Below are positions 1 through 11,477 of a stretch of DNA of 64,000 nt, piece by piece. Location of the stretch: assembly GCF_000153465.1 (NCBI RefSeq), contig NZ_CH672387.1, forward strand, positions 4,133,327 through 4,197,326, in the 5' to 3' direction. Both the position numbers and the translations under genes were made by a program. This DNA comes from Aurantimonas manganoxydans SI85-9A1 (GTDB taxonomy: Bacteria; Pseudomonadota; Alphaproteobacteria; Rhizobiales; Rhizobiaceae). Within the stretch, counting starts at the first letter, position 1; every line of letters begins with the position of its first letter. The notes beneath the pieces are model-generated. The model did no database searches. It had not been told where the DNA came from and saw nothing but the letters and a program-made list of their open reading frames with translations.

Positions 1-184
1 CCGCCGCCTTGGCTTTTGCCTTGGCGGCTGCGGCGGAGGAGCGCGAAACCTCGACGGTCTCGAAGAACGACAGCGGATAGGTCTTGCCGGTGAAGGGCGA
101 GACGATCGGATCGCGGTTCAGGTCGTAGAACTTCTTCCCGGTCTCGGGATCGGTCCGCTTGGTGCCAAGTTCGGATTTCGCCAT
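1..184 (-). CDS. FYDLN-acid domain protein (TIGR02300 family), cut by window edge
   Basis: The gene reads leftward from ATG at 184 and runs off the window, so only the first 61 codons are visible. They start MAKSELGTKRTDPETGKKFY and continue with D-L-N and SPFTGKTYP, the signature of the small alphaproteobacterial TIGR02300 family, whose members have an acidic C-terminal tail that would lie outside this window. A GAGG lies five bases before the ATG. The molecular function of the family is not known. A gene of this family commonly sits beside aroA-cmk-rpsA in Hyphomicrobiales, and here it is divergent from aroA. Identification is secure from the N-terminus; nothing can be said about the missing part. 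Confidence 0.88.
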   Translation of the reverse strand, partial: MAKSELGTKRTDPETGKKFYDLNRDPIVSPFTGKTYPLSFFETVEVSRSSAAAAKAKAKAA

Positions 185-234
185 TATCGCCTCGTGATGA
201 TCGGGATGGTCGCCTGACGCGTCCAACTGGTTGA

Positions 235-1983
<1,749 letters not shown>

Positions 1984-1984
1984 C

Positions 1985-2389
1985 TTGACGGCGTTCCTGG
2001 CGCTCCTGTTCTTCTCGCCGCTGGCCTTCATCTACGGGCGCTACCGCGCCCGAAAGCTGCGGACGATGCCGGGAACCCTGAAGGGCCGCCTCGCCGCGCT
2101 GCTGCCCATGCCGCTCTTCGTCGCCGGCTGCGTCGTCCTCGCCATTCTCCAGGCCAATGCGCCGCTCGGCGCGGGCGATGCGGTGCTGGCCACCGGGAAC
2201 GGCGTCCTCGACTTCGTCATCGGCGCCGCCCGCAAGATCGGCGAACTGGCGCTGATCCTGTTCATGGTGGCAATTCCCTATCTCCTCGGCGCGGTGATCG
2301 CCGCCGTGCTCCTGGTTCTCGACGCCCGCGGTGTCGCCACCCTCGCCACCCCGACGCCCGAACCGGATGCGTCGGCTAATACGGATTGA
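1985..2389 (+). CDS. Small membrane protein between aroA and cmk
   Basis: This 134-residue protein is not a family I can name. It has about three hydrophobic segments: residues 1-16 (TAFLALLFFSPLAFIYG), about 37-50 (FVAGCVVLAIL) and about 85-110 (ALILFMVAIPYLLGAVIAAV), with a basic stretch after the first (RYRARKLR) and a short polar tail. I chose the TTG at 1985 because GGAG lies six bases upstream and it follows the aroA stop directly; a TTG at 1955 would overlap aroA. It ends five bases before cmk, so it is probably translationally linked to both neighbours. A small membrane protein in this position is common in Hyphomicrobiales. Confidence 0.7.
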   Translation: MTAFLALLFFSPLAFIYGRYRARKLRTMPGTLKGRLAALLPMPLFVAGCVVLAILQANAPLGAGDAVLATGNGVLDFVIGAARKIGELALILFMVAIPYLLGAVIAAVLLVLDARGVATLATPTPEPDASANTD

Positions 2390-2393
2390 CCCC

Positions 2394-3029
2394 ATGACGA
2401 CGGCGCTCACCATCGCGATCGACGGCCCCGCGGCGGCTGGCAAGGGCACGCTGGCCAAGCGCGTCGCGGCCCATTACGGCCTGCCCTATCTCGACACCGG
2501 GCTGCTCTACCGAGCCGTCGGCAAGCTCGCCGACGATCGCGGCGTCGACCTCGACGATGCGGAAGCCACTGGGGCGATCGCCACCGAGCTCGACACCAGC
2601 CATCTCGACGACGGGTCGCTGCGCGGCCGCGAAGCGGGGGAACTGGCTTCGCGCGTCGCCGTGCACGGCGCAGTCCGCACCGCGCTTACCGAATTCCAGC
2701 GCAGCTTCGCCGCCCGCGCCGAGGGTGCGGTGCTCGATGGCCGCGACATCGGCACGGTGATCTGCCCGCAGGCGCGGGTGAAGATCTTCGTCACGGCTTC
2801 TGCCGAAGTGCGGGCGCGTCGGCGCACCGACGAACTCGCCGCCAAGGGCCGCGACGTGGATTACGAGCGGATTCTCGCCGAAGTGCGCGAGCGCGACGCC
2901 CGCGATGCCGGCCGCGCCATCGCGCCCCTGCGGCCGGCGCCGGATGCACACTTGCTGGACACCAGCGAATTGGGTATAGAAGCGGCGTTCCAGGCGGCCT
3001 GCGCGGTCATCGATCGCGCCATGGCCTGA
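2394..3029 (+). CDS. cmk: Cytidylate kinase
   Basis: Cmk phosphorylates CMP and dCMP to the diphosphates using ATP, a step in pyrimidine nucleotide recycling. The 211-residue protein carries the P-loop DGPAAAGKGT at residues 9-18, the substrate-binding LDTGLLYRAVG, the DGRDIGTV motif around residue 118, and the lid-region arginines (RARRRTDEL). Length matches short-form bacterial Cmk. The ATG at 2394 follows the preceding stop by four bases. The aroA-cmk-rpsA order is classical across proteobacteria. A 294-base spacer separates it from rpsA and holds no gene. Confidence 0.95.
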   Translation: MTTALTIAIDGPAAAGKGTLAKRVAAHYGLPYLDTGLLYRAVGKLADDRGVDLDDAEATGAIATELDTSHLDDGSLRGREAGELASRVAVHGAVRTALTEFQRSFAARAEGAVLDGRDIGTVICPQARVKIFVTASAEVRARRRTDELAAKGRDVDYERILAEVRERDARDAGRAIAPLRPAPDAHLLDTSELGIEAAFQAACAVIDRAMA

Positions 3030-3323
3030 CGGAACGGAGTTTGCGGGGCGGGTTCAGAACTGGACCACGTCCTTTTCGGCTATCGGCCTGCGCGTATCTG
3101 CCGGCCCTGCCCAGAGCTTCGATATCACCTGTCCGGCCGCGGTCCCGCGCGCCGCACGAATGCCGACCCGCCCCGACGGCGGTCGTCCTTCGGGCCCCTC
3201 CCCGCCGTCAACGCCGGGATGGGCCGGACCGCGATCCCGGACGTTTGCAACGTCTGACCCGGGGCCTCGCCCCACGGCGCGCTGCTCTCTCGACCAGACC
3301 GAGAGAGTCCCCAAGGAGTAGGA

Positions 3324-5024
3324 ATGTCCAACGTATCCCCGCGCGAAGATTTCGCCTCACTGCTCGAAGCCTCGTTCCATGAGCAGGACGTCGCCGAAGG
3401 CATGGTCGTCAAGGGCACTGTCGTCGCGATCGAGAAAGACATGGCCGTCATCGACGCCGGCCTGAAGGTCGAGGGCCGCGTCGCCCTCAAGGAATTCGGC
3501 GCCAAGGGCGCAGAGGGTGGTCTCCAGGTCGGCGACGTCGTCGAGATCTATGTCGAGCGCATCGAGAACGCCCTCGGCGAAGCCGTCCTGTCGCGCGACA
3601 AGGCGCGCCGCGAGGAGAGCTGGGTTCGCCTCGAGGAGAAGTTCAACAACAACGAGAAGGTCGAAGGCCAGATCTTCAACCAGGTCAAGGGCGGCTTCAC
3701 GGTCGACCTCGACGGGGCCGTGGCCTTCCTGCCGCGCTCGCAGGTCGACATCCGTCCGATCCGCGACGTCGGCCCGTTGATGAACACGCCGCAGCCGTTC
3801 CAGATCCTGAAGATGGACAAGCGTCGCGGCAACATCGTCGTGTCGCGCCGGACCGTGCTCGAGGAGAGCCGTGCGGAGCAGCGCTCGGAGATCGTCCAGA
3901 ACCTCGAAGAGGGTCAGGTCGTCGACGGTATCGTCAAGAACATCACCGACTACGGCGCCTTCGTCGACCTCGGTGGCATCGACGGTCTGCTGCACGTGAC
4001 CGACATGGCATGGCGCCGCGTCAACCATCCGACCGAGATCCTGCAGATCGGTCAGACGGTGAAGGTCCAGATCATCCGCATCAACCAGGAGACGCATCGC
4101 ATCTCGCTGGGCATGAAGCAGCTCGAGGCTGATCCGTGGGACGGCATCGGCGTCAAGTACCCGATGGGCGTCAAGGTCACCGGCCGCGTCACGAACATCA
4201 CCGACTACGGTGCGTTCGTCGAGCTGGAGCCGGGCATCGAAGGCCTCATCCACGTCTCCGAGATGTCCTGGACGAAGAAGAACGTCCATCCGGGCAAGAT
4301 CCTCTCCACCTCCCAGGAGGTCGAGGTCGTCGTTCTCGAGGTCGACCCGAACAAGCGCCGCATCTCGCTGGGTCTCAAGCAGACGCTCGCCAATCCGTGG
4401 GAGAGCTTCCGCGACCAGTTCCCGATCGGCACGATCGTCGAGGGCGAGGTCAAGAACAAGACCGAGTTCGGCCTGTTCATCGGTCTGGACGGCGACGTGG
4501 ACGGCATGGTCCATCTGTCGGATCTCGACTGGAACCGTCCGGGCGAGCAGGTCATCGAGGAGTTCAACAAGGGCGACCTCGTCAAGGCCCAGGTGCTCGA
4601 CGTCGACATCGACAAGGAGCGCATCTCGCTCGGCATGAAGCAGGTCGGCGGCGATCCGTTCGTCGAGGCGGCTGAAGCCGGTGACGTGCGCCGCGGCGCC
4701 GTGGTCACCTGCGAGGTCACGGAAGTGAAGGATGGCGGCCTGGAAGTGAAGATCGTCGATACCGATCTGACCTCCTTCATCCGTCGCTCCGACATTGCCC
4801 GCGATCGCGACGAGCAGCGCCCCGAGCGTTACTCGGTCGGCCAGAAGATCGACGCCCGCGTTACGCAGTTCGACAAGAAGGCGCGCCGCGTCGGCGTGTC
4901 GATCAAGGCGCTGCAGATCGCCGAAGAGAAGGAAGCCGTCGCACAGTTCGGTTCGTCCGACTCCGGCGCATCGCTGGGCGACATCCTCGGCGCGGCCCTG
5001 AAGGGTCGTGGCGACGAAGAATAG
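3324..5024 (+). CDS. rpsA: 30S ribosomal protein S1
   Basis: S1 binds mRNA on the 30S subunit and helps translation initiation. The 566-residue protein shows the expected six S1/OB repeats; repeats 3-6 carry the recurrent phrases ITDYGAFVDLGGIDGLLHVTD, ITDYGAFVELEPGIEGLIHV, KTEFGLFIGL and the RISLG(M/L)KQ ends. The start at 3324 has AAGGAG eight bases upstream. It is followed by a parS-like site and then a strong terminator at 5086-5120. Codon use is very regular and C-ending, consistent with high expression. Confidence 0.97.
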   Translation: MSNVSPREDFASLLEASFHEQDVAEGMVVKGTVVAIEKDMAVIDAGLKVEGRVALKEFGAKGAEGGLQVGDVVEIYVERIENALGEAVLSRDKARREESWVRLEEKFNNNEKVEGQIFNQVKGGFTVDLDGAVAFLPRSQVDIRPIRDVGPLMNTPQPFQILKMDKRRGNIVVSRRTVLEESRAEQRSEIVQNLEEGQVVDGIVKNITDYGAFVDLGGIDGLLHVTDMAWRRVNHPTEILQIGQTVKVQIIRINQETHRISLGMKQLEADPWDGIGVKYPMGVKVTGRVTNITDYGAFVELEPGIEGLIHVSEMSWTKKNVHPGKILSTSQEVEVVVLEVDPNKRRISLGLKQTLANPWESFRDQFPIGTIVEGEVKNKTEFGLFIGLDGDVDGMVHLSDLDWNRPGEQVIEEFNKGDLVKAQVLDVDIDKERISLGMKQVGGDPFVEAAEAGDVRRGAVVTCEVTEVKDGGLEVKIVDTDLTSFIRRSDIARDRDEQRPERYSVGQKIDARVTQFDKKARRVGVSIKALQIAEEKEAVAQFGSSDSGASLGDILGAALKGRGDEE

Positions 5025-5068
5025 GCCCTAGGGCCTTCGCATTCCGCGCCGCTTCAGGTGGCGCGGAA

Positions 5069-5084
5069 TGTTTCACGTGAATCA
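5069..5084. promoter_or_regulatory. parS-like ParB binding site
   Basis: TGTTTCACGTGAATCA matches the consensus TGTTTCACGTGAAACA at 15 of 16 positions. It lies between the rpsA stop and the rpsA terminator hairpin, outside any gene. It is the outermost site on this side of parAB, about 18 kb from oriC. Confidence 0.8.
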
Positions 5085-5085
5085 T

Positions 5086-5120
5086 AAAGGCCCGCGGCGA
5101 GAGCTCTCCGCGGGCCTTTT
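5086..5120 (+). terminator. Intrinsic terminator of rpsA
   Basis: AAAGGCCCGCGG and CCGCGGGCCTTTT form a GC-rich stem with a short loop, ending in a T-run. The hairpin sits two bases after the parS-like site and about 60 bases after the rpsA stop. The sequence is symmetrical enough to work on either strand. Confidence 0.88.
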
Positions 5121-5154
5121 CTCGTCAACTTCTCCAGACACAGAGCGCAGCGCC

Positions 5155-5769
5155 ATGCAGCTTCCCGACGGCTTCACCGCCATCCCGCCCGGCAAGATCG
5201 CCGCCATCGCCACGGTGCTGGAGATGACCGCGCCGCCGGCCGGGCTCGAACAGCTGCCGGGCGAGGCGAACTGGCAGTTCCAGCGCGTCGCCGAGCCGGA
5301 CCCGGCCTGGTACGAAGCGCTGTATCGCCGCATCGGCGGCAATCATCTGTGGTATTCGCGGCTGGCGCTGCCCGCCGAGGAGCTGGCCGCGACGATCCGG
5401 CATCCGGATGTGGCGATCCACACGCTGGACGTGGACGGGGTGCCGCAAGGGCTGGTGGAGCTGGATTTCCGCGAGGACGGCGCATGCGAACTGGTGTTCT
5501 TCGGCGTGACCGAGGCGTTGATCGGCACCCGCGCGGCGCGGTTCATGATGGGCCGCGCCATCGCGGCCGCCTTCGCCCGGCCGATCGACAAGCTGTGGCT
5601 ACACACCAACACGATGGATCATCCCAAGGCGATGGCCTTCTACCGGCGCTCGGGCTTCACGCCCGTGCGCCAGATGGTCGAGGTCGCCGACGATCCGCGG
5701 CTCACCGGCCTGTTCGACCGACAGGCCGCGCCGCATTTCCCGATGATCGGTGAGCGCGCGGCGGGCTGA
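5155..5769 (+). CDS. GNAT family N-acetyltransferase
   Basis: This 204-residue protein is a probable acetyl-CoA-dependent acyltransferase of unknown substrate. The central and C-terminal parts carry the GNAT pattern: a beta strand LVELDFREDGACELVFFGV, the helix-initiating region IGTRAARFMMGRAI, and DHPKAMAFYRRSGFTPV near residue 165, typical of the end of the fold. The acetyl-CoA loop (here IGTRAA) is a degenerate form of Q/RxxGxG/A. The ATG at 5155 was chosen because upstream in-frame codons run through the rpsA terminator and the parS site. The gene stands alone between rpsA and the convergent hslV. Confidence 0.82.
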   Translation: MQLPDGFTAIPPGKIAAIATVLEMTAPPAGLEQLPGEANWQFQRVAEPDPAWYEALYRRIGGNHLWYSRLALPAEELAATIRHPDVAIHTLDVDGVPQGLVELDFREDGACELVFFGVTEALIGTRAARFMMGRAIAAAFARPIDKLWLHTNTMDHPKAMAFYRRSGFTPVRQMVEVADDPRLTGLFDRQAAPHFPMIGERAAG

Positions 5770-5854
5770 TCCGGGATCGGCCTGCGGGCGTTGATCGCCG
5801 GTCTCTCAGACACTTGAAGGCAGAACGGGGGCGCCTCGCGGCAGCCCCGATTTG

Positions 5855-6421
5855 TCACGCGGTCTCGTCGAGGCTTTCCACGACGACATTGTCGTTGGTG
5901 TAGATGCAGATCTCGCCGGCGATCTTCATGGCGCGGCGGGCGATCTCCTCGGCGTCGTAATCCGTATCCGCGAGGGCACGCGCCGCGGCCAGGGCGTAAT
6001 TGCCGCCGGAGCCGATGGCGATGACGCCATGCTCGGGCTCCAGCACGTCGCCATTGCCGGTGAGCGTCAGCGTCACCTGCCGGTCGGCGACGATCATCAT
6101 CGCCTCCAGACGGCGCAGATAGCGGTCGGTGCGCCAGTCCTTAGCGAGCTCGACGCAGGCGCGCATGAGCTGGTCGGGATATTGCTCGAGCTTGGCCTCG
6201 AGCCGCTCCAGAAGGGTGAAGGCGTCGGCGGTCGCACCCGCGAAGCCGGCGATGACATCGCCCTTCTTGCCGATCCGGCGCACCTTGCGGGCATTGCCCT
6301 TCATCACCGTATTGCCGAGCGACACCTGCCCGTCACCGGCGATGACCACCTTGCCGCCCTTGCGCACGGTGACGATGGTGGTGCCGTAGATCGTGGCGGG
6401 GTCGTGGTTTTCCATGCTCAT
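5855..6421 (-). CDS. hslV: ATP-dependent protease HslVU, peptidase subunit
   Basis: HslV is the threonine peptidase ring that works with the HslU ATPase to degrade misfolded proteins in the cytoplasm. The 188-residue protein has a 13-residue leader ([13 protein letters not shown]) before [20 protein letters not shown], so the catalytic Thr14 would be exposed by removing the leader. Other hallmarks are [35 protein letters not shown] and ICIYTND. AGGA lies upstream of the ATG at 6421; a second ATG six bases on is possible. It is divergent from the his operon, with its partner hslU about 7 kb away beyond that operon, the usual Hyphomicrobiales layout. Confidence 0.96.
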   Translation of the reverse strand: MSMENHDPATIYGTTIVTVRKGGKVVIAGDGQVSLGNTVMKGNARKVRRIGKKGDVIAGFAGATADAFTLLERLEAKLEQYPDQLMRACVELAKDWRTDRYLRRLEAMMIVADRQVTLTLTGNGDVLEPEHGVIAIGSGGNYALAAARALADTDYDAEEIARRAMKIAGEICIYTNDNVVVESLDETA

Positions 6422-6596
6422 CGCACTGTCCTTTTCCATCCAGCAGGCCGCTGCGCCGTTCGAGGCCGCAGGAACCGCCGATCCGGGCCCCATGTGGGCC
6501 TTCGGGCCGGCCTTGCCAAGGAATCGGCCTGCGAGGTGACATCTGCCATGGGGCGGTGGTAAGAGCGCCGGGACATTCCCCGCGAAGGTGACAGCG

Positions 6597-7205
6597 ATGG
6601 GCCAGACTGCCGGGCGGCGTGATGCCGTCGTCGAAAGACAGACCAACGAGACCGCGATCCGCGTGCGCGTCGACCTCGACGGCAGCGGCCGTTCGACCAT
6701 CGACACCGGCGTCGGCTTCTTCGACCACATGCTCGAACAGCTCTCGCGCCATTCGCTGATCGACATGGACATCTCGGCCAAGGGCGATCACCACATCGAC
6801 GACCACCACACCGTCGAGGACACCGGCATCGCGCTCGGCCAGGCGATCCGCCAGGCCCTTGGCGAGCGCCGCGGCATCCGTCGCTACGCCTCGCTCGACC
6901 TCGCCATGGACGAGTGCCTGACCCGCGCCGCGATCGACGTGTCGGGCCGGCCGTTCCTCGTCTTCAACGCCGAGTTCTCGCGCCACAAGATCGGCAGCTT
7001 CGACACGGAACTGGTGCAGGAGTTCTTCCAGGCGCTGGCGCAGAATGCCGGCGTGACGCTGCATCTGACCAATCTCTACGGCAGCAACGCTCACCATGTC
7101 GCCGAGACCTGCTTCAAGGCGGTGGCGCGGGTGCTGGGCGACGCCGTGGCGATCGATCCGCGCCAGGCCGACCTCGTGCCCTCCACCAAGGGCACGCTGG
7201 CGTGA
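6597..7205 (+). CDS. hisB: Imidazoleglycerol-phosphate dehydratase
   Basis: HisB dehydrates imidazole glycerol phosphate to imidazole acetol phosphate in histidine synthesis. The 202-residue protein is the monofunctional form, with no phosphatase domain. It has the two manganese-binding motifs: [14 protein letters not shown] with [12 protein letters not shown] in the first half and [12 protein letters not shown] plus [10 protein letters not shown] in the second. ATG 6597 has AAGG eight bases upstream; a GTG at 6588 in the same frame is less well placed. First gene of the his operon, divergent from hslV across about 175 bases that must hold both promoters. Confidence 0.96.
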   Translation: MGQTAGRRDAVVERQTNETAIRVRVDLDGSGRSTIDTGVGFFDHMLEQLSRHSLIDMDISAKGDHHIDDHHTVEDTGIALGQAIRQALGERRGIRRYASLDLAMDECLTRAAIDVSGRPFLVFNAEFSRHKIGSFDTELVQEFFQALAQNAGVTLHLTNLYGSNAHHVAETCFKAVARVLGDAVAIDPRQADLVPSTKGTLA

Positions 7206-7227
7206 CCGGGCGGCCGGCAGGACGGCC

Positions 7228-7713
7228 ATGGGCCTGAAGCGCTTCATCGCCTTCGAGCCCGGCGAGACCGCCGTCGGGGCGCGCTCCGACGGCGTGGTCT
7301 TCGTGCGCGACGGCTTTTCCTTCTGGGCGTTCCTGTTCACCGTTCTGTGGCTGTGGCGCTACCGGCTCTGGCTGGAAGGTCTCGCAACGCTGCTCGTGCT
7401 CGTCGCCATCACCCTGGGGGGTGAGGCCAGCGGTCATTCCTTCGCGGCGTCGCTTCTCCAGCTGCTCGTCGGCCTGCTCGTCGCTCTGGAAGGCCCGAGC
7501 CTGCGGGCCTGGCGCTATCGCCGCAAGGGATGGCGCGAGAGCGCCGCCTTCCTGGCCAGCGACCGGGCCGAGGCCGAGCTGACCTATTTTTCCACGGACG
7601 GGCGCGCCGCCGATGCCGCGAGCGCCGCCGCACCGCCGCCGGGACCGATGTCGCGCCGACGCGGAACCTCGACCCGCAGCGCCGGGTTCTTCGGTGCCAT
7701 GGAGCAACGATAG
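7228..7713 (+). CDS. DUF2628 domain membrane protein
   Basis: A 161-residue protein of the DUF2628 family, function unknown. After a short N-terminus ([11 protein letters not shown]) come the family's aromatic-rich hydrophobic segments: [35 protein letters not shown] and a second one, [16 protein letters not shown], then a basic [18 protein letters not shown] stretch and a low-complexity polar tail. It lies 22 bases after hisB and ends four bases before hisH, so it is embedded in the his operon. Nothing in it suggests a catalytic role in histidine synthesis. Confidence 0.85.
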   Translation: MGLKRFIAFEPGETAVGARSDGVVFVRDGFSFWAFLFTVLWLWRYRLWLEGLATLLVLVAITLGGEASGHSFAASLLQLLVGLLVALEGPSLRAWRYRRKGWRESAAFLASDRAEAELTYFSTDGRAADAASAAAPPPGPMSRRRGTSTRSAGFFGAMEQR

Positions 7714-7717
7714 ACAC

Positions 7718-8371
7718 ATGCAGACCGTCGCCATCGTCGATTACGGCTCGGGCAATCTGCGCTCGGCCACCAAGGCCTTCGAGCGCGCCGCCCGCGAGAG
7801 CAATGCCAATGCCGAGATCGTCCTCACCGACGATCCGCAGGTCGTGCTGGCCGCCGACCGCATCGTCCTGCCGGGCGTCGGCGCCTATGCCGATTGCCGC
7901 GCCGGGCTCGACGCCGTCCCCGGCATGACCGAGGCGCTGCGCGAAGCTGTCGAGACCAGGGCCCGTCCCTTCCTCGGCATCTGCGTCGGCATGCAGCTGA
8001 TGTCGTCCTGTGGACGCGAGAAGGCGGTCACGGAGGGCCTTGGCTGGATCCCCGGCGACGTCGTTCGGATCGAGCCGTCGGACCCGATGCTGAAGGTGCC
8101 GCAGATCGGCTGGAACACCATTCACGTGAATCACGACCACGCGCTTCTGGCCGGCATCCCCACCGAGGAAGGCGGGCTGCACGCCTATTTCGTGCACTCC
8201 TACCATCTGGTGGCGCGTAACCCGGACGACGTCGTCGCCACCGCCGATTACGGCGGGCCGGTCACGGCGATCGTCGCCAATGGCAACAAGGCCGGCACCC
8301 AGTTCCATCCGGAAAAGAGCCAGACGCTGGGGCTCGGCCTGATCGCCAACTTCCTGTCGTGGAACCCCTGA
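7718..8371 (+). CDS. hisH: Imidazole glycerol phosphate synthase, glutaminase subunit
   Basis: HisH releases ammonia from glutamine and passes it to HisF. The 217-residue protein is a class I (triad) amidotransferase: the nucleophile is the Cys in [13 protein letters not shown] (about residue 89), with the His/Glu pair in the C-terminal QFHPEKSQ. Start [11 protein letters not shown] is typical. The gene is four bases after the DUF2628 gene. A weak CACGTG palindrome inside it (8118-8133) is probably coincidence. Confidence 0.97.
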   Translation: MQTVAIVDYGSGNLRSATKAFERAARESNANAEIVLTDDPQVVLAADRIVLPGVGAYADCRAGLDAVPGMTEALREAVETRARPFLGICVGMQLMSSCGREKAVTEGLGWIPGDVVRIEPSDPMLKVPQIGWNTIHVNHDHALLAGIPTEEGGLHAYFVHSYHLVARNPDDVVATADYGGPVTAIVANGNKAGTQFHPEKSQTLGLGLIANFLSWNP

Positions 8372-8408
8372 TCCGGCCGCACGCGGCCGCCTGAAAGCCC
8401 TGGACGCC

Positions 8409-9149
8409 ATGCCCATTCTCTTCCCCGCCATCGACCTCAAGGACGGCGCCTGCGTGCGCCTGAAGCTCGGCCTGATGGACCAGGCAACGGTCTACAATGC
8501 CGACCCGGCCGCCCAGGCGCGCGAGTTCCGCGACGCCGGCTTCGACCATCTGCATGTGGTCGACCTCAACGGCGCCTTTGCCGGCCGGGCGGTCAACGAC
8601 GCCGCCGTGGATGCCATTCTCGCGGCGGTCGGCTCGCAGATGAAGGTGCAGCTCGGTGGCGGCATCCGCTCCATGGAGGACATCGAGCGCTGGCTGGACA
8701 AGGGTCTGGCACGGGTCATCCTCGGCACGGTCGCCGTGCGCGATCCCGACCTCGTTCGCGCGGCGGCGCGGCGGTTCCCCGGCCAGATCGCCGTCGGCAT
8801 CGATGCCAAGGGTGGTAAGGTCGCCGTCGAGGGTTGGGCCGAGACCTCCGAGCTGACCGTGGTGGACCTTGCCCGCCAGTTCGAGGACGCCGGCGTGGCG
8901 GCGGTCATCTACACCGATGTCGATCGCGACGGCATTCTGACCGGCATCAACTGGGACGCCACCATCGATCTGGCCGAACAGGTCTCGATCCCGGTGATCG
9001 CCTCGGGGGGCCTCGCCTCGCTGGCCGATGTCGTGCGGCTGACCATGCCCGACGCGAAACGCCTCGAAGGCGCGATCTCCGGCCGGGCGCTCTATGACGG
9101 CCGCATCGACCCGAAGGAAGCGCTGGACGTTTTGTCCGGCAGGGGCTGA
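8409..9149 (+). CDS. hisA: ProFAR isomerase (HisA)
   Basis: HisA catalyses the Amadori isomerisation of ProFAR to PRFAR. The 246-residue beta/alpha barrel starts [18 protein letters not shown] with the catalytic Asp in AIDLKDG, and its second catalytic Asp is in [12 protein letters not shown]. Phosphate-binding loops LGGGIRS and ASGGLAS are present. It follows hisH by 37 bases and precedes hisF by about 180 bases without any gene between them. Confidence 0.97.
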   Translation: MPILFPAIDLKDGACVRLKLGLMDQATVYNADPAAQAREFRDAGFDHLHVVDLNGAFAGRAVNDAAVDAILAAVGSQMKVQLGGGIRSMEDIERWLDKGLARVILGTVAVRDPDLVRAAARRFPGQIAVGIDAKGGKVAVEGWAETSELTVVDLARQFEDAGVAAVIYTDVDRDGILTGINWDATIDLAEQVSIPVIASGGLASLADVVRLTMPDAKRLEGAISGRALYDGRIDPKEALDVLSGRG

Positions 9150-9327
9150 CACAGATGGCGGGGTGAATCTTGCCCTCACCCTCGAAGGGCTTGGAATCAC
9201 GCTGGCTCTTGCCCACCTCTATCGCGGCATCGCATAAGGCGGAAAATTCGCCGTTTCCGCCCATCCGGACATTGCCCGTGCCCTCCCGACCGATCCCCTG
9301 CCCCGCCGACGAGAAGGCCGCCCGTCC

Positions 9328-10113
9328 ATGAGCCTCAAGGCCCGCATCATTCCCTGCCTCGACGTCAAGGACGGCCGGGTGGTCAAGGGCGTCAATTTCG
9401 AGGGTCTGGTCGACGCCGGCGATCCGGTGGAAGCCGCGCGCGCCTATGACAGCGCCGGTGCGGACGAGCTCTGCTTCCTCGACATCACCGCCTCGTCGGA
9501 CGACCGCGACACGATCTTCGACGTCGTCGCGCGCACCGCCGAGCAGTGCTTCATGCCGGTGACCGTCGGCGGCGGCGTGCGCACGGTCGCCGACGTTCGC
9601 AAGCTGCTTCTGGCCGGTGCCGACAAGGTGTCGATCAACACAGCGGCGGTGAAGCGGCCGGAATTCGTCGCGGAAGCCGCCGACAAGTTCGGCGACCAGT
9701 GCATCGTCGTCGCCATCGACGCGCGCCGCGTGGCCGAGGACGGTGCCGCGCCGCGCTGGGAGATATTCACCCATGGCGGCCGCACCGCGACCGGCATCGA
9801 TGCCGTCGACTTCGCCCGCCAGGTCGTGGGGCTGGGCGCCGGCGAGATCCTGCTGACCTCCATGGACAGGGACGGCACCAAGTCTGGCTTCGACATCGAG
9901 CTGACCCGGGCGGTCGCCGATGCCGTCCATGTGCCGGTGATCGCGTCGGGCGGCGTCGGCACGCTGGATCACCTCGTTGCCGGCGTGCGCGACGGCCACG
10001 CGACGGCGGTTCTGGCCGCCTCGATTTTTCACTTCGGCACTTATACGATCGCGGAAGCCAAGGGCCATATGGCCGCCGCCGGCATCCCGATGCGGCTCGA
10101 CCCGCCGGACTGA
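9328..10113 (+). CDS. hisF: Imidazole glycerol phosphate synthase, cyclase subunit
   Basis: HisF combines PRFAR with ammonia from HisH to give imidazole glycerol phosphate and AICAR, the latter feeding PurH (also encoded in this window). The 261-residue barrel starts [20 protein letters not shown], with the catalytic Asp in CLDVKDG and the second Asp in [18 protein letters not shown] and ASGGVGT are the phosphate loops. It shares its fold with HisA two genes earlier. The 178-base gap before it is the largest inside the operon and could hold an internal promoter. Confidence 0.97.
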   Translation: MSLKARIIPCLDVKDGRVVKGVNFEGLVDAGDPVEAARAYDSAGADELCFLDITASSDDRDTIFDVVARTAEQCFMPVTVGGGVRTVADVRKLLLAGADKVSINTAAVKRPEFVAEAADKFGDQCIVVAIDARRVAEDGAAPRWEIFTHGGRTATGIDAVDFARQVVGLGAGEILLTSMDRDGTKSGFDIELTRAVADAVHVPVIASGGVGTLDHLVAGVRDGHATAVLAASIFHFGTYTIAEAKGHMAAAGIPMRLDPPD

Positions 10114-10164
10114 CCGAAGCCTCGGCGGATCCGCGCAGCGAGCGCCGGCCTACGAAAGGGCATC

Positions 10165-10497
10165 ATGACCGATTTCACGCTTGCCGACCTGGAGACCATC
10201 GTCGCCGCCCGCGCGACCTCCGACGACGCCGGCTCCTACACCGCGTCGCTCGCGGCCAAGGGCATTGCCCATGTCGCCAAGAAGCTCGGCGAGGAAGCGA
10301 CGGAGACGGTGATCGCTGCCGTCTCCCAGGACGATGCGCGGGTGACCAGCGAGGCCGCCGACCTTCTCTACCACCTTCTCGTGACGCTTCATCTGCGCCA
10401 CGTGCCGGTGTCGGCGGTGATGGCCGAGCTCGGCAGGCGCACGGCCCAGACCGGCCTGCAGGAAAAGGCGGGGCGGCCCGACAGTTCGGCCGGATGA
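10165..10497 (+). CDS. hisE: Phosphoribosyl-ATP pyrophosphatase
   Basis: HisE hydrolyses PR-ATP to PR-AMP, the second histidine step. The 110-residue protein has the all-alpha NTP-pyrophosphohydrolase pattern: [14 protein letters not shown] followed by [12 protein letters not shown], the metal-binding ExxE and ExxD acids. It is separate from HisI, as usual in alphaproteobacteria. Its TGA overlaps the coaA start by four bases. Confidence 0.95.
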   Translation: MTDFTLADLETIVAARATSDDAGSYTASLAAKGIAHVAKKLGEEATETVIAAVSQDDARVTSEAADLLYHLLVTLHLRHVPVSAVMAELGRRTAQTGLQEKAGRPDSSAG

Positions 10498-11453
10498 TGG
10501 ACCAGCTCGCCCCGTCGCGTTTCTCGCCCTACCGCATCTTTCCGGCGGCCGAATGGGCGAAGTTTCGCGCCGACGCGCCGCTGACGCTGACCGCCGACGA
10601 GGTTCGCCGGCTCCGTTCGATCGGCGACCCCGTCGATCTCGACGAGGTGGCGCGGATCTATCTCGCCGTCTCGCGCCTGCTCTACGCCCATGTCGAGGCT
10701 TCGCAGCTGCTGTTCGGGCAGCGCCAGAGCTTTCTTGCCGAGGATTCGGGGCAGAAGACGCCCTTCATCATCGGCATCGCCGGCTCGGTCGCGGTCGGCA
10801 AGTCGACCACGGCGCGTGTTCTGAAGGAACTGCTCGCCCGCTGGCCGTCCTCGCCCAAGGTGGATCTGATCACCACCGACGGGTTTCTCTATCCGAACGC
10901 GGTGCTGCAGGCCGAGGGGCTGATGCAGCGCAAGGGGTTTCCCGAGAGCTACGACATCGGCGCGATCCTGCGCTTCCTGTCAGAGATCAAGGCCGGCGTG
11001 CCGCGGGTCGAGGCCCCGGTCTATTCGCATTTCTACTATGACGTGGTGCCTGGCCAGAAGGTCACGATCGACCGGCCGGACATCCTGATCTTCGAGGGCC
11101 TGAACGTCCTGCAGGTGCGCGACATGCCGGCCGACGGCACGGCGGTGCCCTTCGTGTCGGACTTCTTCGACCATTCGATCTACATCGATGCCGACGAGGC
11201 CGACATCAAGCGCTGGTATATCGAGCGCTTCATGCGGCTGCGCGAAACGGCGTTCCGCGAGACCGGCTCGTTCTTCCACCGCTACTCGCAGATCTCGCCC
11301 GAGGAAGCGCTGACCATCGCCCAGGGCCTGTGGTCGAACATCAACGAGATCAATCTCCACGCCAACATCCTGCCGACGCGGCCGCGCGCCGACCTGATCC
11401 TGCGCAAGGGTCCGGATCACCTCATCGAGCAGGTCGCGCTGCGCAAGCTCTGA
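10494..11453 (+). CDS. coaA: Pantothenate kinase, type I
   Basis: CoaA phosphorylates pantothenate, the first and regulated step of coenzyme A synthesis. The 319-residue protein has the P-loop [16 protein letters not shown] around residue 98, [17 protein letters not shown] and FEGLNVLQ, all CoaA-type signatures. ATGATG at 10494-10499 overlaps the hisE TGA, so the two are translationally coupled. coaE, the last enzyme of the same pathway, lies at 21 kb. It converges with alkB across 24 bases. Confidence 0.96.
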   Translation: MMDQLAPSRFSPYRIFPAAEWAKFRADAPLTLTADEVRRLRSIGDPVDLDEVARIYLAVSRLLYAHVEASQLLFGQRQSFLAEDSGQKTPFIIGIAGSVAVGKSTTARVLKELLARWPSSPKVDLITTDGFLYPNAVLQAEGLMQRKGFPESYDIGAILRFLSEIKAGVPRVEAPVYSHFYYDVVPGQKVTIDRPDILIFEGLNVLQVRDMPADGTAVPFVSDFFDHSIYIDADEADIKRWYIERFMRLRETAFRETGSFFHRYSQISPEEALTIAQGLWSNINEINLHANILPTRPRADLILRKGPDHLIEQVALRKL

Positions 11454-11477
11454 GCCGGGTACGGTGGCACAGACGGT

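Noticed and set aside
8118..8133. CACGTG palindrome inside hisH as a tenth parS site
   Set aside because: Only 12 of 16 positions match and both outer ends are wrong; the core can arise from the His-Val codons.
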